From: Ophiocordyceps camponoti-saundersi (nom. inval.)
Lineage: Eukaryota > Ascomycota > Sordariomycetes > Hypocreales > Ophiocordycipitaceae
DNA: 64,000 bases
NCBI GenBank assembly: GCA_003339415.1
Contig: PDHQ01000040.1
Location: forward strand, 131,696-195,695
Reading direction: 5' to 3'
Under the pieces are notes generated by a model. That model was not told where the DNA came from. It saw only the letters and a program-made list of their open reading frames with translations, and searched no databases. The first letter of the stretch is position 1. The number at the start of each line of letters is the position of its first letter. The translations under genes were made by a program, and so were the position numbers. Positions 11,608 to 21,170 of the stretch are shown piece after piece.

Positions 11608-14600
11608 ATGACCAGTGAAATCGCCATCTGGAACTGTAAAGACATCCTTCATCTGGTGGCGAATCTCAGCCACGACAGGGCGAAACAAGTCTCCTCTGCA
11701 CTCTGCGTCCCATTGGAGTCTCTGCAAGCGATTCTCAGAACGTCCCGTGATAGGGCTGATAGCTTCAACGACGACTTGGTTGAATTCTCTTTTCGGAACT
11801 GCAACGAGTTTCTCTTATGCTTGGAGAGATTCTTGCGGGAGCCGGTCGTCGATCCTGACGATGATGGCTTTCTGGTTGCGTTGGAGTCACAGAGGAGTGG
11901 CTTGCTTGACGCTACCAATATCGTCATCCTGGCGATGGGCGTCAAGTTTGAGCATGTTGAGAGGTTGCACTTGTTTCGTGCTGTTTGTTTCTCTTGATCA
12001 AGACAGTAAACTGATCTTCTATAGCCTCGATCGAGATATAGCCAAGACGCAGCTTCAGATGCTCAAACTGGGATTCGACTCTATTTCTACCATGCTTTTC
12101 GAGTCCGCCGGAGCTATTTTCTACGACGCAAGAGGAGGACACACCAATGACGAAACCTTTATAGTGGGAGAGGTGGACATGCTCGACCTTCTCAGTTCCA
12201 ATTGGCCGACGCCTCCAACCGAACTCATCAGTCCCAACTTGCCGACGACTCGAACCGTTTGTCCCAAGGCATCGTTTCCCCGAAACATGACAAGGGAGAA
12301 GAGAATTCAACGCATCAGATTGAATTGCCTTTGTGACAAGACGGAAGGCTCTCACGATAACCTTCTCGAATATGAAGGTAAGAGTTGGCTCGCCGAAAGA
12401 CAAGGGCCGTATCAAATGCTCTTCTTCGTACACGACTAACGTGGTTGAATCAGTAACGCCATATACCTACTTGGTCGAAAACGTCTATGACCGAACCTGG
12501 CGTATGCGCTTGCACAAGCCTCGTTCCCAGAGGACTGTTTTCCTGGTCATGTCTGGCATCTCTTACAAGGGCAAGCACGAAAACATCTTACTTCTCATTC
12601 TACACCCTCTCTAATATTCCTTTCTACAGAGTGCGAAAAGCTCAGAGAGTTGTGGGAGTTACTCACGCTCCAGCTCTCGTCAAGAATGTCCAAGGTGTCC
12701 AAAATGCCTTCCAAGGAAGCCGTCACGGCAGACATGTACGTCTTCACAAGTCTTTGCGTCTAAACTTGTCCTGATTCTCATTTTCATTTAACCTCAAAGA
12801 ACAGTTTTTCTGGACTCAACAGAGAAAACACCTTCCAAGGTGGAGGTGGAAACATCGCATGGTAGGATGCCACTTGAGGGGAAGCCGACTATCATGAGAC
12901 TGTATCACTACTCGCAGTCCGTCGAGCCTCTTTGCGAATGGATTCCGAGCTCTACCTTCAAGTTGATGTTATTCCGGCCTTCGAATGAGGCTGTCTCTGT
13001 AGATGACGATGACGTCTTGACAGTCACAGGTGAGTTATCTAGGAGGGTTTGGGTCTGTGCCAATCAGCAAAGTCTCTGATGTTGAATTCACAGCATCCAA
13101 GGAATCAAGCATAGTTCGTGAATCTGGCCGGATGGGAACGCTAGGGGTAACTTTGAAAGACGTTCATGTTGATCAGAACCAAGTAACTCTCCCAAAGGCC
13201 AATGTGAAACTGCAGTTCGGTTCTATACATTGTCAGTTTCTCCCAGAGGGAAAGATGACTGCCTCTATATACTCACAACGTCTTTCGGTCTTTCTATAGG
13301 TGCTGCCATCTTTGCGGCGCAGTTTGAGGCTTTCAGGAACCGGCTGCTACAGATATGGGCTCAGAGACCTTTCGGAGATGAGGTTGAAGTTTACAAACGG
13401 TCAGCACTATATTCCCCTTGACCAGACCGACCTCCTTTACTTGATGTGAGCTGAAGAACGAAAACAGAGAATACGATGGCGCACCTGGTCACTATGCCGA
13501 AGATGCTCAGCTACGCGTTGTCGTCGTATCCGGACCCCCAAAGTCCAATCAAAGCAATCTCAGAATGATCATGGCAAAGAAAGGCGTCCCTAAATGGCTT
13601 TGTATAGACTGTGAGTGCATTTTAACCGGCTTCAACCCCTTTCTGATCATGAAATAGTCGAAGACAAGGCACTCAAGGTTGTCAAAAGAGGCCTGCTCGA
13701 GTCTCTAGATCTCGTGCGGTTATGGATGGTAGAAGAAGACGACAAGGGAAAACTACTCGTCTACCAGACAAACTGGAAAAAGATGATGGCTCAGGCCGTG
13801 GAAACGAGACGAATAACTCGAGTTGCTAATACGGGAGGCACTCAGCTGATAAGGTTGGAGGACTTTAACTCGAAACCCGAAGTAACATAACTAGAGCTAA
13901 CTTGATCTTTCACATAGAGAACAGCAGCAAACATCGGATGAGTGGGAAGACCGCATCGAGAGCGTCAAGATGGCTCTCGAGGCATCAGACACAGTGAAAG
14001 GAACGTACAAACGGGTGAAAGTCTGCGTCATCGACACAGGCTTCGACCCGAAGAACAAGAACAAAAGCCGGATCGTCTCCTACAAGGACTTTGCCGAGCC
14101 GAACAGGACGGACATGTGTGATTTGACGCATCACGGCACCTTCTCGGCGAACCTCATCCTTTCCATCTACGACGAATGCGAGCTCTACGTTGCGCGCGTT
14201 TTCACGACGAGCAACACGGATGAAGTGAAGGAACCGGAGTTGATGGCCAAGGCGAGTTTCTACCTTTCGACGTGAGGGAGATGGAAACAGAGAGAAGCGG
14301 TTTAACATGCTAACCTCACCTGAAAACTCACAGGCCATAGAATGGGCCATCGACAGCCCGCAAAACGTCGACATCATCAGCATATCAGCCGGTTTCAGCA
14401 AGCACTCGCCCACGGTCGAAAGCGCCGTGCAAAAAGCCAGCTGCGCCAACAAGCTCGTCTTCGCAGCGGCAGCCAACTGGGGGAACAAAGACCTAGTAGC
14501 CTTCCCAGCGCGTCACGCCCTTCACACCATCTGCATCTTCGCGACGGACGTCATCGCCAAGGCGTCCAGCTTCAACCCTGAAGGAAGGGAGAGGGCGCAT

Positions 14601-14945
14601 AACTTCGCTGTCCTGGGAGAGGGATTTCCGGACCCGAAGGACGCGAGGAGGAGGCTTAAGGGTACGAGTATGGCTACGGCGGCGGCGGCGGGGATTGCTG
14701 CTTTCGTCGTTGACTTTTCGAGGCATGGCGATAATCGGGCGTCTATCATTAGGGCGGCTGATGTCGGGAGGATGGCTGGTATGATTGCCGTCTTCGAGGC
14801 CATTTCTAGGCCTTGTGGTGGCTATAAGTGCGTTTCGCTTTCGAATCTTTTGCCGAGTAACTTTGAGGCTTTGTCCTGGAGGGCGGGCGAGTTGAGGACG
14901 TATGCGAGGCTGGCGATTTCGAGGGCTATGGATAGGGCTATGTAA
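11608..14945 (+). CDS. Subtilisin-like (S8) serine protease, HET-Q2-type, paired with gasdermin
   Basis: Eleven exons join in frame: 11608-11963, 12025-12377, 12454-12570, 12630-12735, 12800-13029, 13094-13231, 13300-13399, 13468-13610, 13658-13853, 13918-14251 and 14334-14945. They give 894 residues. The C-terminal third is a peptidase S8 domain with Asp619 (VCVIDTG), His652 (THHGT), oxyanion Asn739 (AAAANWG) and Ser803 (KGTSMATA). There is no signal peptide, so it should act inside the cell. Residues 1-270 are mostly helical and 280-470 look beta-rich; neither is recognised, and no NB-ARC or NACHT P-loop was seen. Introns 3 (12571-12629) and 10 (14252-14333) fit only GC-AG junctions. Known family logic: fungal gasdermins are commonly encoded beside S8 proteases that cleave them (HET-Q2/HET-Q1). 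The stop lies 41 bp from the convergent gasdermin stop. Catalytic assignment is strong; partnership is inferred from context. Confidence 0.85.
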
Positions 14946-14986
14946 TGAAGCGTGTTGTTTTCTCAACTTCTCGTCTGAAATCAGCT

Positions 14987-15941
14987 TCAAGACTCTTCTT
15001 TCCAGTACACGTCGTCCATCACGACAGCCTCGCCAGCCTCTTCGTCGTCTATGACCTTGAAGTTCTCCAGTCCCTCATCCTTGATGACGAGGCCCAGATC
15101 AACCTCGTCTTCATCTCCCACGCCAAAAGTAGCCCTGTGCGTAAAGGGATCGAGAGACCAGTCGGTCATGAGGACTCCCTTGTGGACTTTGGCCAGTCGT
15201 ACCGCCCAGATGAAGTCGGACATGTTGCCTTCTTCCGTCTCACGCGGTGCCTCGTTACTGTACTGGGCTGTAGCTTCAGCTGTAGCGACGGCCGGTACCT
15301 TGCTATCATTTCATCGAAAGAAAGATGATTAGCATCGAGAGATCGATTCTCCGCGGTGTATAAGAGAAAAGGGGGGACGTATATACTCACACCTGTGGCC
15401 CGCCCCCCGTCTCGGTTCCGCTCGCAGCCCTCGTCGACCGCTTCCCAGCCCTCGCAACTTTGATGCCAGTGATGATGAAGAAGCTCCAATCCTTCTTATC
15501 CTCGACATGATCCTTGACAAGAGCCATGCGAAGACACTGCTCGACATAAGGACGATTAGGCTGAACAAAGTAGGTATCAAGCCTTTCAAACTCCTCATAC
15601 TCGTCCACCGACCTCTGAAAAGCAAACCGAATGCTCGCCTTGACGGAGACGAGGCCAAGAGCAGCGGCAATCGTACCACCGGCGCCGAGAGCGAAGCCCC
15701 ATCCCGTCCTTTGACCGTCGTGCCACTTGAAATGGATCGACTCCGACTTGAAGACGGTCATGCGGGCGGGGAAGGCGACGACTTCGCCCCCGTTGATGGG
15801 GAAGTCGATGTGTTTGAGGTCCGGGATGATGTGGCCGAGGCAGATGGGCGTCTTGGTGTCGTCGCCGTCGCCTGCGAGGATCCTTTCCTCTGGGCCTGGA
15901 GGGTAGTGAGTCTGACGGAGCTTGAACCAGACCTTTTCCAT
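14987..15941 (-). CDS. Fungal gasdermin-like pore-forming protein (RCD-1/HET-Q1 family)
   Basis: Two exons (15941-15391 and 15302-14987, intron 15390-15303 with GTGAGT...TAG) give 288 residues, close to the length of HET-Q1. Family-like features: no signal peptide; a glycine/alanine-rich amphipathic stretch at 80-100 (GWGFALGAGGTIAAAL) followed by a strand-forming segment; YVEQCL at 132-137; and WSFFIITGIKVARAG at 152-166, similar to the conserved strand of fungal gasdermins. Residues 170-210 are a loop. A final basic/hydrophobic segment (IWAVRLAKVHKG) precedes a very acidic tail, 245-288. In the known system, cleavage near the C-terminus removes about 5 kDa, and the N-terminal part oligomerises into plasma-membrane pores that kill the cell. 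Here F237 and F243 lie at the expected place (inference). Family call is by pattern recognition, not by search. Confidence 0.75.
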
Positions 15942-16311
15942 GATTGTTTTTTCGTGAAGGAGGGTTTTCTCTTGATGGGGAGGAGAGGAACGGGAGTTGC
16001 AGGAGATGAGGACGGAGCTGAGATGAAGGCGGGGGGGGGGGGGGTCAATATATAGGGATGCATACAGGTATGTAAGACGCTGGGCTGCTTCATCTGTGTA
16101 GGTAGAATCTCACTTGCATGTTACACAGACGAATAGTGGAAGTCTCTGTCTTATGCAGTATCTTCAGCTGCTCCATCATCTCTACCTACTATCTAGGCAT
16201 ATACGGCAATTCTCTCTGTTGTCCCATAACATCCAGCCCCCCTTTGCACAAAAACTCAACTCGCCCAATGCCGTCATGGCCTCCTAGTTGTCAAAACTAT
16301 CTGTACCGACC
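15942..16311. other. Gasdermin promoter and BTB gene 3' side
   Basis: No gene. Contains the presumed promoter and leader of the gasdermin-like gene (minus strand), a run of 13 G at about 16032-16044, and the 3' flank of the BTB gene. Confidence 0.6.
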
Positions 16312-17382
16312 TTAGACGTACTTGACAATGAAGCCAAGAAGAGCCGTGGAAAGCTCACTGCAGCGACCAACAAGTTCGCGAAACTCCTCATTCTTCCACA
16401 ATTTCTTAACTTTGCAAGCGGCATACAAACCGACGAGGTGACGAATCACCTCCGGCACAGGGCCAGTAAAGACCAGCGCGATGAGCGGGACCAAATCTCC
16501 AGCGCGCTCCTTGAAGAAATGAAAACGGAGCAAGAGCTTGTGAAGCTTAAGCAGGGCGATCTGAGCCAGTCGCTCGAGTCCGTACCGGTCACTAAAGATA
16601 TAAAGCCTAGCATGGGCGAGAAAGACCTCGGTGTAGTTTTCTGCCTGGCACTTATTGGCGCGAGCCTTGTAGGCGAAGAAGTGCTCGGGAACAAGAGGAA
16701 AGTCGTTGATGAACTCGAGTCCTCGAAGGTAATAAAAGGCCTCCCAGAGTCGGTTGCAGATGGGATACTCTCCAAGGCTGGAGATGGCATCCGGCACGGC
16801 ATCTGCGGACACGTGAACTAGAGGCTGGACGAGGGTGTAGCGGTTGCCCAGGTCAGGTTCGTTACCGGGTTGATCGGAAGCCTGATCACCGTCACGAGCG
16901 TTACGATCCATGTTCTGGAGATCGGCGTCCAGAGTGACGGCCGCCTCGTCGTAGTCTCCAGTGTAGGCGTACTGGCAGAAGCGGATGAAGGTCTGCTCAT
17001 CCGTGTCGCACCAAAAGGCCTTTTTATCGTCTGCTTCGCGGAAGGATCCGTTCATGAGGGAGTTGAGGACGGGGGATTGCTTAGCGAAGAGATCTGCGTG
17101 GACGACGAACTCTCGCTCGTTTGGGCCGACGGCGAAGGTGAACATGGTCGAGCTCAAGATGCTGTTGTGTGCGTTTGTGGTTTTGAAACCCGACGCGTCA
17201 GTCACGTCACGTCTCTCTCCCCCGGGGGTGGGTAAATCTCAGATAGGCGAGATGAAAGCAACAAGGCAAGGGAAATCATACTCTCCAAAGGGAACGGCGT
17301 TGGAAGCTCGGCCCTGGTTCTCGGGCTCCCTCTGGCCTCTGTTGCCTCGACGGTCCTGGCTTTCCGAGCGAGACGAAGACAT
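16312..17382 (-). CDS. BTB/POZ domain protein
   Basis: Two exons: 17382-17282 and 17161-16312, with a 120-nt intron (GTATGA...ACAG), giving 316 residues. Residues 1-35 are polar and disordered. A BTB/POZ domain follows at about 36-110 (TFAVGPNEREFVVHADLFAKQSPVLN, then LMNGSF and FWCDTDEQTFIRFCQYAYTGDY). The C-terminal half is helical with KANKC and FIFSDRYGLERLAQIALLKLH-type sequence, typical of the large, lineage-expanded fungal BTB family. Such proteins dimerise and may serve as Cullin-3 adaptors, but most fungal members are uncharacterised. The first ATG of exon 2 frame lies inside the BTB fold, so the upstream exon start at 17382 is preferred. It is tandem with, and upstream of, the gasdermin-like gene. 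Confidence 0.85.
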
Positions 17383-18749
17383 GGTCAAGGCTTGTTTTGA
17401 ATTCTTGGTTGAATCTTTGATAGATGGACGGAAGGGACGAGATGAAAGAGAACTGTCTTTGATAAAGGGAAATAGGCAGCAAGGATCAAGGCTTGATGGA
17501 TGAGATGCTTGACCAGGGGGGGGGGGGTGTGAGGGGAAGGGAAAACAAAACTGGGGGGGAGATGAAGAGAGAGATGAAGGGGAAAGAATTTTGAGGGGGG
17601 GGGGCTGGAGAGGTTCGATGGGCTTCTCTAGGTGGGTGAACAGGTTCCAGGGGAGGTGTAGGCATAGCAAACGCCCAAGTAACGGCTTTCAAGACCACCA
17701 CCCTTTTATGCCTATGGCTCTGAATCGAGGAACCTGTGCTTCTCCTTACCCGGAGCCCTTTTCCCTCTTCTCCCCCCTCCCCCTTTTCTTCTAAGACCCC
17801 GTGACTTGAATTCCCCGTTTGCATCGACGGCAGAGATTTCAGCACGTGCTGGCTGTCTGATTCTGATAGGTAGGTATCTTGAATCTTCTCCTCGAGACCC
17901 CCTCCCCGTGACTTGGATAGGCTGTGAAGAGAAAGGCTCCCCCCCCGAAGGCAGAAGATAGGCTGTAAACACACCCTATACACACAAGCTGAGGTGAGAG
18001 ATGCGTTGTGATGTTTGGGATTTTGTGCTTTTTGTGTTGTTTTTTTGGTGTTGACAGCCACGATGTGTATTTCTTCTACAAGCATAACACGACTGATGAC
18101 TCCTATAGACACAGCTGCAGCAGCTAGCTTGGGTTCCTTCGACCATCTTTTACAGGCTTCTTTCTCTTTCCACATGCTGAAAGAGTGAGTGCCACTGTTG
18201 ATATCGTAGCCTGTCTCGGTGCCCTTACGTCCACACACACAAGGTAACAGCATCGACTTCATCGCCATCAGCCATCTGAAAATTTACGCACGAGATTTTT
18301 GATTCTCCCCGTCAATCATTCCTACGAAGTTCTGTCCGATCAGTCTAGTGAACATCTCCAAGCTGTGCCCAGTTGGTGATGATCACTGATAGTCTCTACT
18401 CATAGCACCTACAAGGTTCATCTCCACAGCAAGGGGGTGGAATCCAAGGGGGTAGCAGCCGATTGGATCTGCATACATATGTACATACATATAGTTTATG
18501 CCGAGGCTCGGCAAATGTCACTGCAGCCTTTCAGCTTGGTGAGACGTGACAAGAGGTGACGTGGACCCTGGGGAAGTCAAAGCAGGCGCTAGAATTCATA
18601 CATACATAAGCCTCGGCTCCGTCTCCGTGTCTCACCCCCCTTGGACCTTTGAACCTCGTCTTCAACCTCGACTTCAACCTTCAACCTCGACCGTCGTCCA
18701 TTCATTCCCTTGCCAGAAACACAAACGATAGCATACCGATCAAAACACC
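17383..18749. other. Intergenic region between divergent BTB and thioesterase genes
   Basis: About 1.4 kb between divergently transcribed genes, presumably holding both promoters. G-rich runs occur at 17517-17527, 17555-17560 and 17594-17604. The segment just before the thioesterase start is rich in CTTCAACCT-type repeats (18650-18690). Long open frames here are low-complexity and not believed. Confidence 0.55.
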
Positions 18750-19886
18750 ATGGATCACGACTGCGGCCCTACACTGCTCCCTCCGCCCCTCGCCGACCCC
18801 AACAAGTCGCCCATCGAGGAGAAGCTCGAAGTAACAGCCCTGGCCGTGCTGGGTCCCGTCCGTCTCTCTCCCCGCTCCTTGCTTCCATCTCCCCTCTTCT
18901 CTTTCCCAAAGAGAGAGCCTCGTGACTGACGGATAGAGGCCGGGGGAGAGGGAGAGAGACCGAGGTCGGCAGAGGACGGCGTAGGACATCTTCACCAATG
19001 CCCAGCCCGTAAGGCTACCGGCCGGAGCGCGCGGCATCTTCGGCGGCGCCGTCATCGCCATGAGCCTCGCCTCGGCCCAAAAGACCGTTCCGGACTCGCT
19101 GGTAGCTCACTCGTGCCATTGTTACTTTCTTCTCCCCGGCGCCGCCTCCGTCCCGCTTCTATTCCACGTCGAGCGCGTTCGAGACGGCCGATCGTTCGCG
19201 ACGCGCACCGTCCAGGCTCGTCAACGGGGCCGCTGCGTCTTCACCATGACCGTCAGCTTCGTCCGCAACGGGGCTTCGGGTAGGGCTCACGTCCGGCACG
19301 CTGCGCCCATGCCTGCGGACGCGGGGCCGCCTCCGCCTGACGACTGGGCGGACGAGCCCGCGCATCAGGGACAGCGTAGGCCGTATGTGCTGACGCCGGC
19401 TGTGGAGGCGCGGCGCGTCCAACAGGAGTACGGTCAGGGGGTTCGTCCTGATCAACGGGCTGTGCATCAATGGTTTCGTTGTCGGGGGACCATCTCTGCC
19501 GAGGGCGGACAGGATGCTCATCGGAATGCGTTGGCGTACATCTCGGATGCCTTCTTCATCGCTGGTGTCGGCCTCGTTCATCCGGAGAGGCCGAGGATGG
19601 GCATGGTCGTCAGCTTGGATCATACCATCTATTTCCATTCGGATCGGATCGCTGCTGATGACTGGATGTTTACCGAGACCATCTCTCCCTGGGCTGATGA
19701 AGATCGTGGCTTCGTTATTCGACGCATCTTTCATAGGGATGGCACCTTGTTGGCTACGTGCGTGCAAGAGGTATGAGTTGTCTTTGTCTTTGATTATTTT
19801 CTTCTCCTCTCCTCTGCTTACCGTTTCTTCAACAGGGTGTCGTGAGATTGGCTCGAGAAGAGGATCAGAAAGCTTCCAAACTGTAG
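18750..19886 (+). CDS. Peroxisomal acyl-CoA thioesterase (TesB/ACOT8-type)
   Basis: Three exons (18750-18857, 18985-19770, 19836-19886) give 314 residues. It hydrolyses acyl-CoA to free acid and CoA and supports peroxisomal beta-oxidation. The double hot-dog TesB fold is recognisable: IEEKLEVTALAVLGP at the N-terminus, GARGIFGGAVIAMSL, FHVERVRDGRSFATRTVQA, FTMTVSFVRNG, and in the second half LVHPERPRMGMVVSLDHTIY with DDWMFTETISPWA. The protein ends in Ala-Ser-Lys-Leu, a classic PTS1 peroxisome signal carried by the tiny third exon. Intron 1 has a GTCCGT donor, unusual but in phase; reading through it meets a stop, which supports splicing. Well-conserved single-copy enzyme. Confidence 0.92.
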
Positions 19887-21170
19887 CAGTGAAGAAGATA
19901 TTGGCGGGGGGATCTCTAGGGGGTGTCTCTACGGGGGTGTAGGGGGGAAAGGGGGGTGTCAACCTTCACTGCCATCCATCCTATCAACGGCTCACAGGGG
20001 GATGGAAACCTCTCTACAAGGGTTCTCATTCTTCTGTATTGCTCTAGAGCGGTGATTGGTTCGATCTCAAGCCCTTAGATTATAGGGAGCAGCTGTCGTC
20101 AAAGATGGATTCATACACAAGCCCTACTGTGAATGTGCAGGGCGTTGAACAACGCTGACTTGCAAACGCCGACACCCAGTAACGGTCCCTAAGCTTCCAT
20201 AGAAATCTTCCCCCCCCCTCCCTCTACCCTTTTCCTCTCCCCCCTCCTCTCTTCTTCTCTTCCACCTCTTCTCTCCCACCTCTTCTCTTCCACCTCTCCC
20301 TCCCACCTCTCCCCTCCCACCTCTTCCTTTCGTCTCCTCCTTTCTTCTCTTCACCACTCCCTCCTCACAACACAACTCAGCAGAGCGAGACATTCCGTCC
20401 TTGCTGAAGCCTTCATCCCCTTTCCCTTGCATCGTCTTTCTTCCCATTCCTTCTTTTCCCTCTTCTCTCTCGACGGCTCGTCGTTCTCGCAGACGACGAA
20501 GCCTTCGACGAGAGAAAAACTTTTCCTGCCATCAGAATCATCATCAAATCATCTCCCCAGACCGTTTTTCCTTCTTTGCAAAGCCCTTCCTTATCCTTTG
20601 ACGAAGAGTTAGTTCCCTCTCTTCTGCTTTCTGCTCAGCTTCGTCGTCGTCGGCTTGGAAGACAACGCTGACGACTGGTTTTTTTTCAAACACTGAAGAG
20701 TTTCCCCCAGCATTACACTCTCTGCCCTTGAGAAGCGAGGCAGGCCATAGCATTGTTCTTCTGCCTTGTATTTCTTTCTTCTTTGCAGAGGTTCGTGCCT
20801 TGTTCTGGGCTTTTCGTCCCGACTGGTCAGACTGACGAAGAATTTGCATCAACAACTTCAGATCAAACCACTTCACCTGGTCGCTTTGGAGACATCGTCA
20901 ACTCAAGAGCCCCTTCCAGTACAGCTTTCTTGATTGTTTCCATCTTTCAGATCATCTTGAGCCTTGAAGAAATTTCCAAAATCGTCACCCTCTCTCTGCT
21001 GTTGAGGCTGGTTTTTGCTCCCGTGGGAGCTTCGTCTTTTCCAATGAAGGGTTGGTGCACAACTTCACTTGAAACTATCAATATCAACACCTCCCGCTAA
21101 CCATGGACCGTTGCAAAAAACCATAGACAAAAAGGGTCGAGGTCGGGGAGTGTTGTTGATAATCATCAAC
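19887..21170. other. Intergenic region and long pyrimidine-rich leader
   Basis: No protein gene supported. 20209-20420 is a dense CT-rich (TCTTCCACCTC-type) segment. 20450-21100 appears to be promoter and leader of the following large gene, and open frames through it have no domains. A short upstream ORF at 21103-21126 is listed separately. Confidence 0.55.
21103..21126 (+). promoter_or_regulatory. Short upstream ORF in a good start context
   Basis: An eight-codon frame including stop (MDRCKKP then TAG) starts in the context CTAACCATGG, stronger than the main start, and ends 44 bp before the ATG of the large disordered protein. If the transcript covers it, it could dampen translation of that gene. 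Inferred from sequence only. Confidence 0.4.

Noticed and set aside
12333..12614. Independent small gene inside the protease locus
   Set aside because: It splices in phase into exons 2-4 of the protease gene and is not separate.
17486..18268. 260-codon minus-strand frame upstream of the BTB gene
   Set aside because: Low-complexity, no domain or start support, lies in promoter DNA with G runs.
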